DNA of 64,000 nucleotides from Aminobacter aminovorans (GCF_900445235.1 NZ_UFSM01000001.1:62001-126000); one strand, 5' to 3'. Positions 16,380-25,578 are shown, counted from the first letter of the stretch. The notes: generated by a model not told the origin, from the sequence alone. A program made the numbers and translations.

Positions 16380-17201
16380 CTACGGCATCTCATGCCCCGA
16401 CAGAACCTGCGCAGAACCAGAAACTCCATTGCGGAAGGCGTCGTCGAAGCCGACGCCTGAAATGCCCCAGCGCATGGCGGGCGGCGCGTCGGCGATGCGC
16501 CATTCGGCGACCCAGCCGGCAGGCTTGTTGTTCCAGACGATGGTACCGACAAGCGCCCTCTCGCCGCCGGCCATTCGAGCCAGAGTGCCGATGCGCGCCG
16601 GGCCGGCCTTTGCCAATACCGGAGCGCTGAGGCCCGCCAACACCAACTGCCGTTGCGACGGCAGCAGAAGCGGCAATGCCAGCTTGTCGGCAGCGCTGAT
16701 CAGCGCTGAACGCATATCGTCGTCGCGCAGGCCAAGGCTGTCGCTGGCAAGCATGCTGGCACGACCCTTCATGTCGCGGATGCCGATGACAGCGACAAGT
16801 TTTGGACGCGTGAGCCAAGGTTTGTGGTCGAACAACTTCAGGAAGGCGTCAAGTTTTGCGCGGTCGAAGACGCAGGTCAGGTCGTGCGGACGGTCGTAGC
16901 TGCCCTGCTCGTCATGGATCGGCGTACCACTCATGCGATCGCGGAAGGCGTAGCTGGCGATCAGCTCGCCGGCATGCGCGGCCTGTTCGGCAAGGCGCTG
17001 CTCATTCAGCAGCCTGCTGTCGCCGGTGACCCGGACCACAACATCGCGCAGGCAATTGGCAAAACCGATGTCGCGGCGCTCGGGCGCGGTGCCGCTGGTG
17101 ATCGTACCAACGGTATAGAGGTCGTCCGCCCTCGCTTGGCCGAGGCCAACGATGAGCAGCAGGAGCGCTGTTTGCGCGTTGCGCAGTCCGCCGCGAAGCA
17201 T
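16380..17201 (-). CDS. DUF2066 family secreted protein
   Basis: A 273-residue protein with an N-terminal signal peptide (hydrophobic LLLLIVGLGQARA followed by DDLYTV). The first half carries the DUF2066 pattern VRVTGDSRLL..AYRDRM-like and FDRAKLDAFL; the second half repeats an alpha/beta unit (VAVIGIRDM). The role of the family is unknown and a periplasmic location is expected. ATG 17201 has GGAAGG eight bases upstream; GTG 17210 lacks spacing. It is separated from the efflux genes by about 85 bases on the same strand. Confidence 0.75.
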   Translation of the reverse strand: MLRGGLRNAQTALLLLIVGLGQARADDLYTVGTITSGTAPERRDIGFANCLRDVVVRVTGDSRLLNEQRLAEQAAHAGELIASYAFRDRMSGTPIHDEQGSYDRPHDLTCVFDRAKLDAFLKLFDHKPWLTRPKLVAVIGIRDMKGRASMLASDSLGLRDDDMRSALISAADKLALPLLLPSQRQLVLAGLSAPVLAKAGPARIGTLARMAGGERALVGTIVWNNKPAGWVAEWRIADAPPAMRWGISGVGFDDAFRNGVSGSAQVLSGHEMP

Positions 17202-17287
17202 GTGCCGCACCTTCCGCCGGGAGCAGGCAGCCTAGCAGAGCCATGGGCGGCGCAAAAACTCATGCCGCAGGCAGCTGCAAGACCTTT

Positions 17288-18430
17288 TCAGTCCAGCGTA
17301 CGGCGGAAGCGGAACAGCGCGAGGCCGGCAAAGCCAGCGACGAACAGGCCGAGAATGCCAACTTCCGCAGCGATCGCCGGGAATTCGGCACCCTTGAGCA
17401 TGACGGCGCGGATGATGCGCAGGAAATGCGTCAGCGGCAGGATTTCGCCCAGCGCCTGGGCCCAGCCGGGCATGCCGCGATAGGGGAACATAAAGCCTGA
17501 CAGCAGGATCGACGGCAGGAAGAAAAAGAAGGTCAGCTGCATCGCCTGCATCTGGGTTCGGGCAATCGTCGAGATGGTGTAGCCGAGCAGCACCAACGCC
17601 AGCACGAAGACCAGGATCGCCGACAAAAGCAGCGACAGCGAGCCGATGAAGGGGATCGCAAACAACAGCTTCGAGGCGACCAGAACGACCGTCACCTGAA
17701 CTGCTCCTACGACGAGATAGGGCAAAACCTTGCCAAGCATGATCTCGGCCGGGCTTGCCGGCATGGCGAGCAGATTTTCCATCGTGCCACGTTCGGTTTC
17801 GCGGGTCAGCGCCATCGAGGTCATCATCACCATCGTCATCTGCAGGATGACGCCGAGCAGGCCGGGCACGATGTTGTATTGCGAGATGCCTTCGGGATTG
17901 TAGCGGCGATGGACGACGACCTCGAGCTGCCCCTTGGCGGTCTCGGCGGAAGCCGCTTCCATGCCCTTTGCCCTGAGCAGCGCCTGGTTGGCCACCGTGC
18001 CCAGCGTCGACACGGCACCACTGGAGGCCGAGGGATCGGTGGCGTCGGCCTCGATCAGGATCTGCGGCGCGTCGCCGGCCGCCACCCGGCGGCCGAAATC
18101 GGCGGGGATGGTGACGACGAACGCAACCTCGCCGCTGGCCATCAGCTGCTCGGCCTCGGCAGCCGTTTCGGCGATGTGGTCGAAGCGGTAGTAGTTGGTG
18201 TTCTGCAGGGCCGAGACCATGGCCCGCGTGTACTGGTCGTTGCTGGTGGCGACCAGTGCCGCTGGCAGGCCCTTGGGGTCGCTGTTGATGGCGAAGCCGA
18301 ACAATACCAGCTGCATCAGCGGCACGCCGAGCATCATGGCAAAGGTGATGCGGTCACGCCGCATCTGGATGAATTCCTTGGTAAGCAGCGCACCGAGCCG
18401 CGCAAAGGAAAAGAAGCCGTTGGCGGTCAT
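17288..18430 (-). CDS. ABC-2 type permease of a YbhGFSR-like exporter
   Basis: A 380-residue ABC-2 permease. It has one N-terminal helix, a large external loop of about 150 residues (LPAALVATSNDQYTR..), and a cluster of five helices at the C-terminus, as in YbhS/YbhR/YhhJ. The start overlaps the ATPase stop by four bases (ATGA). The enteric YbhGFSR system has two permeases; only one is seen here, so a homodimer is likely. The exported compounds are unknown. Confidence 0.85.
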   Translation of the reverse strand: MTANGFFSFARLGALLTKEFIQMRRDRITFAMMLGVPLMQLVLFGFAINSDPKGLPAALVATSNDQYTRAMVSALQNTNYYRFDHIAETAAEAEQLMASGEVAFVVTIPADFGRRVAAGDAPQILIEADATDPSASSGAVSTLGTVANQALLRAKGMEAASAETAKGQLEVVVHRRYNPEGISQYNIVPGLLGVILQMTMVMMTSMALTRETERGTMENLLAMPASPAEIMLGKVLPYLVVGAVQVTVVLVASKLLFAIPFIGSLSLLLSAILVFVLALVLLGYTISTIARTQMQAMQLTFFFFLPSILLSGFMFPYRGMPGWAQALGEILPLTHFLRIIRAVMLKGAEFPAIAAEVGILGLFVAGFAGLALFRFRRTLD

Positions 18431-19344
18431 GACATATTGTCCCTGGAAGCGGCCATGAACTGGATGAAGACGTCCTCAAGGCTGGTTTCGCCCGGCGCGA
18501 CGGTCACGCCTTCGCGGCTGCCGATATCGGCAAGGGCTGCCTCGAGTTTCTGCCTGTCGGAGCCGACGACATGAAGCGTGGCGCCGAAGGGGGCGACCTG
18601 CTCGACGCCGGGCCGGCCTTCAAGCGCGGAGGCGATCTGGTCGAGCCGCGGGCCCGAGACGACGAAAGTGGTCAGCCCGGCATTGCGCACGACGTCCTCG
18701 ACGGTGCCCGACGCCAGCATCTTGCCATAGGAGATGTAACTGATGCGGTGGCAACGTTCAGCCTCGTCCATGTAGTGGGTGGAGACGAGCACGGTGAGCC
18801 CGCCCCGCGCCAGGCGGTGGATCTCGTCCCAGAACTCCCGCCGGGCCTTGGGGTCGACGCCGGCGGTGGGTTCGTCGAGCAGAAGCAGCTTCGGCTTGTG
18901 CATGATACAGGCGGCCAGTGCCAGGCGCTGCTTCCAGCCCCCTGACAGCGTGCCGGCAAGCTGGTTACGGCGCGTGGTCAGACCGAGCTCTTCGAGGGTT
19001 CGGGCGACATGCTCCTCGACAGGTCTGAGCTTGTAGAGCCGGGCAACGAATTCGAGGTTCTCGCCGATCGTCAGGTCCTCGTAGAACGAGAACTTCTGCG
19101 TCATATAGCCGACTTCGCGCTTGATCTTGAGGCTGTCGGTGCGCAGGTCGTAGCCCAGCACCTGGCCCTCGCCCTCGTCGGGCGTCAGCAGGCCGCACAT
19201 GATGCGGATAGTGGTTGTCTTGCCCGAGCCGTTGGGCCCGAGGAAACCGACGATCTCGCCTTCGGCGACGGTCATGGTGACATGGTCGACGACGGTCTTG
19301 TCGCCGAAGCGCTTGACGAGGTTGGTGACTTCGATGGCGTTCAT
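18427..19344 (-). CDS. ABC exporter ATP-binding protein
   Basis: A 305-residue ATPase with Walker A GPNGSGKTTT, Q-loop YMTQK, signature LSGGWKQRLALA, Walker B LLLLDEPTAGVD and H-loop STHYMDEA. It drives the adjacent ABC-2 permease. ATG 19344 was chosen; a TTG at 19380 would add 12 residues. E. coli YbhF is a tandem double ATPase of about 578 residues, so this one corresponds to a single half. Confidence 0.9.
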   Translation of the reverse strand: MNAIEVTNLVKRFGDKTVVDHVTMTVAEGEIVGFLGPNGSGKTTTIRIMCGLLTPDEGEGQVLGYDLRTDSLKIKREVGYMTQKFSFYEDLTIGENLEFVARLYKLRPVEEHVARTLEELGLTTRRNQLAGTLSGGWKQRLALAACIMHKPKLLLLDEPTAGVDPKARREFWDEIHRLARGGLTVLVSTHYMDEAERCHRISYISYGKMLASGTVEDVVRNAGLTTFVVSGPRLDQIASALEGRPGVEQVAPFGATLHVVGSDRQKLEAALADIGSREGVTVAPGETSLEDVFIQFMAASRDNMS

Positions 19345-19413
19345 GGGTGCCGTAGGCAAGGCGGTAAGTGAATAGGGCAATAGGGCCGCAACGCGCCGGC
19401 CTGCCCCACTGCC

Positions 19414-20370
19414 TTACTCCCCTGCTCCCTTCTCCAGTGCCACATCGACGATCTGGCCCGGCTGCAGCGCCGAGCTGGCATCTTCGGGGCGGGCCTCGAC
19501 GAGATAGACGAGCTTCTGCCGGTTCTCGAGCGAGTAGATCACCGGCGGGGTGAATTCAGGATCGGGCGAGACATAGCTGACCTTGGCGGTGAGCCCGTCG
19601 GCGCAGCCGTCGCAGCGCACGGCGAGCCGGGTGCCGACATGGACGGACGAAAACGCGCTTTCCGGGATGAATAGAGTCAGCTTGACCGCACCGTCGGGCA
19701 ACACCGACAGCACCGGCGATGACGGGCCGGCGGTGTCGCCCGCGTTGCGGATGACATCGTCGATGCGGCCGGCGGCGGGTGCGGTCAGCGTGCGCTTGGA
19801 CAGGCGCCACTCGGCCTGGCCGAGCGCCGAGCGGGCTTGCTCGACCTGCTTTTCGGCGGCCTTGATCACCTCGCTGCGGGCCGGCAGGCGGCCGACGGCG
19901 AGATTGGCGGTGGCCTGGCCAAAGGCCGCTTGGGCGACCTCGAGCTTGGTCGTCGCGTCGTCGAGCTGGGCCTGGGTGGCAATCGAACGTCGGGCGAGAT
20001 CCTGGGTGCGGGTCAGGCTGCGCTGGGCATCGTCGGCCTGGGCCTGGCTGGAGCGCACGGCTGCCTCGAGGGCGGCGATCTCGTCGGGACGCTTGCCGAT
20101 CTTGAGGTCGGCGAGCTGTGCCTCTGCCTGGGCAAGGGCTGCCTCGGCCTGGGTCACCGCGATCCTGGCATCGCCGCTTTCCAGCGTGACGACGGGCTTG
20201 CCTGCCTCGACGCGGTCGCCGCGGCGGACAGAAACAGTTTCAACCTGGGCGACCTCGATGGGTGCGAGCTGGACATAGTCGCCCTCGACATAGCCAACGG
20301 CCAGAGGCGCCGGGCCGGCGCAGGCCGAAAACAGCTGTGCGGCAAAGGGGATGGAACACAGAACACTCAT
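19414..20370 (-). CDS. HlyD/YbhG-like membrane fusion protein
   Basis: A 318-residue periplasmic adaptor. A biotinyl-lipoyl-like region (VRRGDRVEAGKPVVTLE) is split by a long Ala/Gln-rich coiled coil (about residues 75-190, LAQAEAQLADLK..), then beta-barrel and C-terminal parts (TAPAAGRIDDVI). The N-terminus is short and hydrophobic with LFSAC, a weak lipobox. ATG 20370 overlaps the TetR stop by four bases, making the regulator the first gene of the operon. Confidence 0.85.
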   Translation of the reverse strand: MSVLCSIPFAAQLFSACAGPAPLAVGYVEGDYVQLAPIEVAQVETVSVRRGDRVEAGKPVVTLESGDARIAVTQAEAALAQAEAQLADLKIGKRPDEIAALEAAVRSSQAQADDAQRSLTRTQDLARRSIATQAQLDDATTKLEVAQAAFGQATANLAVGRLPARSEVIKAAEKQVEQARSALGQAEWRLSKRTLTAPAAGRIDDVIRNAGDTAGPSSPVLSVLPDGAVKLTLFIPESAFSSVHVGTRLAVRCDGCADGLTAKVSYVSPDPEFTPPVIYSLENRQKLVYLVEARPEDASSALQPGQIVDVALEKGAGE

Positions 20371-21050
20371 GGCTTTCCTGCCTTTCGCGCGGCGATGATG
20401 GCCGCGACGTTTTCTTTGGCGATGCCGATGACCTGGCCGACCTCGGCGGGGCCGATGTCGGCCCATCCCATCCGGCGCAGCACGGCGGCGCGGGCGATGC
20501 GGAAGTAGACGACCTGGCCGATCATCATGAAAACGCTGATCCTGACGCGCTCGCTGTCGGCCTCCTCGCCGGTGGCGGCGGCCCAGAGCTGGCACAGCCT
20601 GCGATGCACCGGCTCGAAGACGCCGGTGTAGATACGGTCGAGCGCATCCGTCGGCGTCGACAACTCGCGCAGCACGAACTGGACGATCTCGCCAGCCTCG
20701 GGGCGGGCGACCATGAAGCCGACCATGCGCTCCACCGCAGCATCGATCTGGGCTTCGGCCTCTGCGGGCGTGACCGCCTGCGGCAGGGCCAGTCCGGCAT
20801 TGCCAAGCGCCTGGCTGGCGATCGCCTGGATGGTCGCTACAACATGGTCGGCGGCGGCCAGCCTCAGGCCTTCCTTGCCGCCGAAATGGTAGGCGATGGA
20901 GCCGATATTGGCGTTGGCGGCGGTGGCAATCTCACGAGTGGAGGTGCCGTCGAAGCCCTGGCGGCCGAACAGTTTCAGCGCAGCCATCACCAGCGCCATG
21001 CGGGTGGCGTCGGCTGCGGAGGCATTTTGTGGGGTCTGTGTCTTGTTCAT
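20367..21050 (-). CDS. CecR-like TetR-family repressor
   Basis: A 227-residue TetR regulator. Residues about 15-60 hold the HTH (LKLFGRQGFDGTSTREIATAANANIGSIAYHF) and the C-terminal domain resembles that of CecR/YbiH, which in enteric bacteria sits at and controls ybhGFSR-type efflux genes. Here it heads the same operon (coupled to the adaptor gene). ATG 21050 was chosen; upstream frame to 21206 runs through the operator. Autoregulation through the 22-bp palindrome at 21060-21081 is predicted. Confidence 0.85.
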   Translation of the reverse strand: MNKTQTPQNASAADATRMALVMAALKLFGRQGFDGTSTREIATAANANIGSIAYHFGGKEGLRLAAADHVVATIQAIASQALGNAGLALPQAVTPAEAEAQIDAAVERMVGFMVARPEAGEIVQFVLRELSTPTDALDRIYTGVFEPVHRRLCQLWAAATGEEADSERVRISVFMMIGQVVYFRIARAAVLRRMGWADIGPAEVGQVIGIAKENVAAIIAARKAGKP

Positions 21051-21059
21051 GGCTAAAGA

Positions 21060-21081
21060 TTTAATCAATCGATTGATTAAA
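21060..21081. promoter_or_regulatory. 22-bp palindromic operator of the TetR gene
   Basis: TTTAATCAATC is followed by its exact complement GATTGATTAAA with no spacer. It lies nine bases before the TetR start codon and 48 bases before the divergent CYTH gene. Perfect AT-rich palindromes of this size are typical TetR-family operators. Confidence 0.75.
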
Positions 21082-21129
21082 GTCAAATGAAATCTTGCGC
21101 GGGCTGCCGGGCCGCGCTTTATTGGCGCC

Positions 21130-21606
21130 ATGGCCAAGGAAGTCGAACGTAAGTTCCTGGTGAACGGACAGGAGTGGCGGAGCCTTGTCGAAGGCAGTAT
21201 CCGCATCCGGCAGTTCTATCTCGCATCGAATACGGGCCGCTCGGTGCGGCTGCGCATCTCCGACGGCGAGGTTGCGACGCTGACGCTGAAGTTCGGCTCC
21301 AGGGGGCGTGTGCGCGACGAATTCGAGTACCAGGTACCCCTCGCCGAAGCCGAGGAGATGATGGTTTTCGCCATCGGCCGTGTCATCGAGAAGACACGCC
21401 ACCATGTTAGCCATCGTGGCCGTCTCTATGAGATCGACGTTTTCGGCGGCGAACTGAGGGGGCTGATCATCGCTGAACTTGAGACGCCGGAGGATGTTCC
21501 GGCATCCGAACTGCCGGCTTGGATCGGCCGCGAGGTGACCGGCGATCCGCGCTACTACAACGCGTCGCTTGCCCATGGCGACGACGTTCCGGAGGCCGTT
21601 GCATGA
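21130..21606 (+). CDS. CYTH-domain (triphosphate tunnel) protein
   Basis: A 158-residue CYTH-fold protein. The signature ExExK is visible at the start (MAKEVERKF, residues 4-8), followed by strands with alternating charged residues (SVRLRISDGEVATLTLKF, YEIDVF, IIAELE) that line the tunnel. Bacterial members hydrolyse inorganic tripolyphosphate or ATP with Mg/Mn. It overlaps the CHAD gene by four bases (ATGA). In E. coli YgiF the two domains are fused in one protein; here they are separate. Confidence 0.85.
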   Translation: MAKEVERKFLVNGQEWRSLVEGSIRIRQFYLASNTGRSVRLRISDGEVATLTLKFGSRGRVRDEFEYQVPLAEAEEMMVFAIGRVIEKTRHHVSHRGRLYEIDVFGGELRGLIIAELETPEDVPASELPAWIGREVTGDPRYYNASLAHGDDVPEAVA

Positions 21607-22535
21607 GCTTTCGCATCGATCCGCGTCTGGCGCTTACCGGCGAGGTCCGCCGTATCGCCGGCGAAGAGATCGAGAAGATCGCCGCCCATCTCAACGCCGC
21701 CCGCGACAATCCCGACAAGGGGCTGCACAGAGCCCGCAGGCGACTCAAGGCGCTGCGCGCGCTGCTGCATCTCGTCTGGCCGGGCGACGAGGCCTTCTGC
21801 CGCACGGAGAACGACCGTTACCGCGCCATTTCGGCGTCGATTGCCGGCCCACGCCAGGCCACTGCACTGATCGAAACCATCGACCGGTTGGCCGAGGATT
21901 TCGCCGAGAACGCCGCCCATGCCGGCCTGGCCACGATCCGCACCATGCTGGTGCGCCATCGCGCCCAAGCCGCCCACACCGAAGCCGGGCTGGACGCATT
22001 GCTCGACACGGCAATCGCCGAATGCCAGGCAGGTTTTGCGGCACTGCAGACACTCAGCCTGCCCGACCTGCCGGAGAATGCCGCCGACGTTTTGGCAGAC
22101 GGAGCGCTGGCGACGCTCAGGCGGGCGCGCAAGGCGCTGCAGCAATCGCGCGAGCGCGGCGCAGCCGATGATTTCCATGACCTGCGCAAGGCAGTGAAGC
22201 GGCATGCCGCGCATTTATCCCTGCTGCGGAAACTGTGGCCCTCGCCGGTCAAGCCGCGCCGCGAACGTGTCGAGGCGCTCGGCGAAAGCCTGGGTGAGTT
22301 GCATGACGTGTTCGTCATGCGCGCACTGATCGAGGCCGGCGAAGCACCGTTCGACGGTCCGGAGCCAAAACATCTGGTCAGGCTGCTCAAGCGCGCGGAA
22401 AAGGCGCTGCGCAAGCTGTGCCTCGCGGACGCCGCCGAACTGTTCGAGGACAAGCCGAAGCGTACGGTGCGGAGGCTGGCCAAGAAAGCCCGCGACGACC
22501 TCGGCGGAACCATGGCGGATACCGAAGCCGACTAG
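21603..22535 (+). CDS. CHAD-domain protein
   Basis: A 310-residue, almost wholly helical protein rich in His, Arg and Lys. Two CHAD repeats are visible, with motifs LHRARRRLKALRALLHL near residue 42 and FHDLRKAVKRHAAHLSLLRKLW in the second half. CHAD domains bind polyphosphate through their basic pocket. ATG 21603 overlaps the CYTH stop, so expression is coupled. A joint polyphosphate-related role with the CYTH enzyme is inferred. Confidence 0.85.
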   Translation: MSFRIDPRLALTGEVRRIAGEEIEKIAAHLNAARDNPDKGLHRARRRLKALRALLHLVWPGDEAFCRTENDRYRAISASIAGPRQATALIETIDRLAEDFAENAAHAGLATIRTMLVRHRAQAAHTEAGLDALLDTAIAECQAGFAALQTLSLPDLPENAADVLADGALATLRRARKALQQSRERGAADDFHDLRKAVKRHAAHLSLLRKLWPSPVKPRRERVEALGESLGELHDVFVMRALIEAGEAPFDGPEPKHLVRLLKRAEKALRKLCLADAAELFEDKPKRTVRRLAKKARDDLGGTMADTEAD

Positions 22536-22598
22536 CTGTCAGTCCGGCATTTGCCCCGCTGGCATCGCCGGCCCGGCTCATGGTACGTCCTGTGCGTC

Positions 22599-23396
22599 AT
22601 GACGCAAAAGACCGACACCCTGCTCGACCGTCTCGGCCGCTGGCTTGCATCCCGGCTGCAGGTCGAATCCTCTGGTTACGAGCCCTACACGCCGTCGGAC
22701 CCCGACACGCTGCGCCGGACGCTGGAACCCGGCGACATCCTGCTGATCGAAGGCAACCAGCGCATTTCGGCCGTCATCAAGTATCTGACGCAGTCGACCT
22801 GGTCGCATTCGGCACTCTATATCGGCGACGCGCTGCCGGAGCCGACGGACGGATCGGAGCGACCGCGGTTGATCGAGGTCAATCTCGGCGAAGGCTGCGT
22901 GGCCGTGCCGCTGTCGAAATACCGCACCTACAACACCCGCATCTGCCGTGCCAACGGCCTCTCACCCGAGGATCGCGACCACGTCGTCAGGTTCATGGTG
23001 CAGAGACTCGGCCTGAAATACGACCTCAAGAACATCACCGACATGCTGCGCTACTTCGTTCCGCGGCCGCCGGTGCCGGTGCGCTGGCGTCGCCGCATGC
23101 TGGCCTTCGGTTCGGGCGACCCGACGCGGGCCATCTGCTCGACGATGATCGCGCAGGCCTATGGTGAGATCCGCTACCCGATCCTTCCCGAGATCACCCG
23201 CGCCCCCGGCCGCGCCTCGGCGCAGTCGACTTACATGCGCCAGGAGATCATGCACATCCGCCATCACTCGCTGTACACGCCGCGCGACTTCGACCTGTCG
23301 CCCTATTTCCGCATCGTCAAACCGACGCTGGAATACGGCTTCGACTACAGGCAAGTGACTTGGGGTGAGCAAGACAAGGCTGGCAACAAGGCGTGA
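22599..23396 (+). CDS. YiiX/YebB-like NlpC/P60-superfamily cysteine hydrolase
   Basis: A 265-residue protein of the permuted papain-like group. LEPGDILLIEGNQ leads into the active-site histidine (STWSHSALYIGD, His70), and the nucleophile is likely Cys180 in AICSTMIAQAYGE, so the His-before-Cys order is permuted as in YiiX/YebB. No signal peptide is seen. The group includes amidases and lipid-modifying enzymes; the substrate is unknown. It lies 63 bases after the CHAD gene on the same strand. Confidence 0.75.
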   Translation: MTQKTDTLLDRLGRWLASRLQVESSGYEPYTPSDPDTLRRTLEPGDILLIEGNQRISAVIKYLTQSTWSHSALYIGDALPEPTDGSERPRLIEVNLGEGCVAVPLSKYRTYNTRICRANGLSPEDRDHVVRFMVQRLGLKYDLKNITDMLRYFVPRPPVPVRWRRRMLAFGSGDPTRAICSTMIAQAYGEIRYPILPEITRAPGRASAQSTYMRQEIMHIRHHSLYTPRDFDLSPYFRIVKPTLEYGFDYRQVTWGEQDKAGNKA

Positions 23397-23409
23397 TTGC
23401 CCCGTCTGC

Positions 23410-23607
23410 TCACTCTTCCTGTTCGGAGAAGTCGTCGTCGAGACGCTTTTCCAGGTCGACGAGATCCTTGGGCAGCGGCAGGCCCTGCGCGCGCAGCTCG
23501 CTCAGCTTCTCGCGCAGCTGCTCCTGCAATTCGTGGGAATCCTCCGGCTGGTTGACCATTTCCTGGAGGAGGACCGCTATCTGGGCCTTGATCTGTTCGA
23601 GCGCCAT
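23410..23607 (-). CDS. small conserved-looking helical protein
   Basis: A 65-residue acidic protein (MALEQIKAQIAVLLQEMVNQ.. ending LEKRLDDDFSEQEE) predicted to be all helical and possibly coiled-coil. It lies 24 bases downstream of hrcA on the same strand and is probably co-transcribed. I do not recognise a family; it is not a GrpE fragment. Confidence 0.6.
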   Translation of the reverse strand: MALEQIKAQIAVLLQEMVNQPEDSHELQEQLREKLSELRAQGLPLPKDLVDLEKRLDDDFSEQEE

Positions 23608-23631
23608 GGTCTGATCCTCCGTGGTTTCAGC

Positions 23632-24711
23632 TCACCTCAGCATGCGCGAAATCAGTTGCGCCGTATAGTCGACCATCGGCACGATACGGGCATAGTTGAG
23701 CCGGGTCGGGCCGATGACGCCGAGCGCACCGACGACGCGCGCGTCTTTGTCGCGATAAGGCGCGACGACGAGCGACGAACCGGACAGCGAAAACAGCCGG
23801 TTCTCCGAGCCGATGAAGATGCGCACGCCCGAGCCTTCCTCAGCGAGGTCGAGCAACTGGATCAGCCCGTCCTGGGTTTCCATGTCCTCGAACAGGTGCT
23901 TGAGCAGCTCGATGTCGGCCTGGGCGGTGACGTTTTCGAGCAAATTGGCGCGGCCGCGCACGATGAGGCGCGCCGGCAGGCCGCTCTCGGCGCCGGCCCA
24001 CACGGCGAGCCCCTTTTCGACGAGATCCTGCGACAGCGTGTCTAGCGCTGCCTTGGTCTCGTCCTTGATACGGGCGATCTCGAGCCGGGCTTCGGCCAGC
24101 GTGCGGCCACGGATATGGGCGTTGAGGAAGTTGGAAGCCTCGTGCAATTGCGAGACGGTGACACCGAGCGGCAGCTCGACCACGCGGTTTTCGACGTCGC
24201 CATTCTGCGACACCAGCACGGCAAGCGCCTTTGTCGGTTCGAGCTGGATGAACTCGATGTGCTTGAGCGCGACCTCGTTCTTGGCTGCGAGCACGAGGCC
24301 GGCGCCGCGCGACATGCCCGACAGCATCTGGCTCGCCTCGGTCAGCATGTGCTCGAGCGTGGCGCCCTCGCCCGAAGCCTTGACCTGGGCCTCGATGACG
24401 CGGCGCTCGTCGTCGGACAGATCGCCCAATTCCATGAAGGCATCAACGAAGAAGCGCAGCCCCTTCTGCGTCGGCAGGCGGCCGGCTGAGATGTGCGGCG
24501 CATAGACGAGACCGAGATGTTCGAGGTCGCTCATGACGTTGCGCACCGTGGCCGGCGACAGCGATGACGGCAGCATGCGCGACAGATTGCGCGAGCCAAC
24601 GGGCTCGCCATCCCTGAGATAGGAATCGACGATGCGTCGGAAAATGTCACGCGACCGCATGTCGAGCGATTGCAGCGTGGGATCGGGTACCGCTTTGGTC
24701 ATCTGCTTCAT
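23632..24711 (-). CDS. hrcA: heat-inducible transcription repressor HrcA
   Basis: A 359-residue repressor that binds CIRCE elements upstream of groESL/dnaK-type operons. The N-terminal winged helix is seen in DIFRRIVDSYLRDGEPVGSRNLSR..LSPATVRNVMSDLEHLGLV and ISAGRLPTQKGLRFFVD; the C-terminus has IGPTRLNYARIVPMVDYTA. ATG 24711 follows GGAG; ATG 24702 is also possible. It is divergent from rph. grpE, often next to hrcA, is not present here. Confidence 0.95.
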   Translation of the reverse strand: MKQMTKAVPDPTLQSLDMRSRDIFRRIVDSYLRDGEPVGSRNLSRMLPSSLSPATVRNVMSDLEHLGLVYAPHISAGRLPTQKGLRFFVDAFMELGDLSDDERRVIEAQVKASGEGATLEHMLTEASQMLSGMSRGAGLVLAAKNEVALKHIEFIQLEPTKALAVLVSQNGDVENRVVELPLGVTVSQLHEASNFLNAHIRGRTLAEARLEIARIKDETKAALDTLSQDLVEKGLAVWAGAESGLPARLIVRGRANLLENVTAQADIELLKHLFEDMETQDGLIQLLDLAEEGSGVRIFIGSENRLFSLSGSSLVVAPYRDKDARVVGALGVIGPTRLNYARIVPMVDYTAQLISRMLR

Positions 24712-24727
24712 GGTCTCCGTCCAAAAT

Positions 24728-24755
24728 GATATAGACCGCATGGCCGCGAACACAA
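24728..24755 (-). promoter_or_regulatory. probable hrcA promoter
   Basis: On the minus strand TTGTGT and TATATC are 16 bases apart, ending 17 bases before the hrcA start codon. No CIRCE inverted repeat is seen here. Confidence 0.4.
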
Positions 24756-24851
24756 CAGCTCCAGCGGCGGAACCGGTTTTCCTTTGCGCTGGTCCTGCCA
24801 TGGAGCTACAAGCCGGCAACAATTTCCGATTTCGCCATAGAAAGTAGCCGT

Positions 24852-25568
24852 ATGCGCCCCTCCAAACGCCAGTTCGACGAAATGCGCGCCATCTCCTTCG
24901 AGCGCAACATCTCCAAGCACGCCGAAGGTTCGTGCCTGGTCAAGTTCGGCGACACCCATGTCTTGTGCGCGGCGAGCCTGGAAGAAAAGGTGCCGGGCTG
25001 GATGCGCAACACCGGCAAGGGCTGGGTGACGGCTGAATATGGCATGCTGCCGCGCTCGACCGGCGAACGCATGCGCCGCGAGGCTTCTTCCGGCAAGCAG
25101 GGCGGCCGCACGCTGGAAATCCAGCGCCTGATCGGCCGCAGCCTGCGCGCCGTCGTCGACATGGGCGCGCTCGGCGAGCGCCAGATCACCGTCGACTGCG
25201 ACGTGATCCAGGCCGATGGCGGCACCCGCACGGCCTCGATCACCGGTGCCTGGATCGCGCTCTATGACTGCCTGCGCTGGATGGAAGCGCGCCAGATGGT
25301 CAGCGTCGACAAGGTGCTGAAGGACCATGTCGCGGCGATTTCCTGCGGCATCCATGACGGCCAGCCGGTCATCGACCTCGACTATCTCGAGGATTCCTCG
25401 GCCGGTACCGACGCCAATTTCGTCATGACCGGCAAGGGCGGGATCGTCGAGATCCAGGGCACCGCCGAAGGCACGCCGTTCTCGGAAGAAGAGTTCCTGC
25501 AGTTGATGGGCCTCGCCCGCAAGGGCATTGCGCGTCTGGTCGACCTGCAGAAGATGGCGGTGGGCTGA
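24852..25568 (+). CDS. rph: ribonuclease PH
   Basis: A 238-residue 3'-5' phosphorolytic exoribonuclease that trims tRNA ends. It begins [17 protein letters not shown], has the conserved [20 protein letters not shown] block and the active-site [19 protein letters not shown]. Length and order are those of the family. It is the first gene of a compact rightward run (VOC protein, rdgB, hemW). Confidence 0.96.
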   Translation: MRPSKRQFDEMRAISFERNISKHAEGSCLVKFGDTHVLCAASLEEKVPGWMRNTGKGWVTAEYGMLPRSTGERMRREASSGKQGGRTLEIQRLIGRSLRAVVDMGALGERQITVDCDVIQADGGTRTASITGAWIALYDCLRWMEARQMVSVDKVLKDHVAAISCGIHDGQPVIDLDYLEDSSAGTDANFVMTGKGGIVEIQGTAEGTPFSEEEFLQLMGLARKGIARLVDLQKMAVG

Positions 25569-25578
25569 GGCACTCGCC

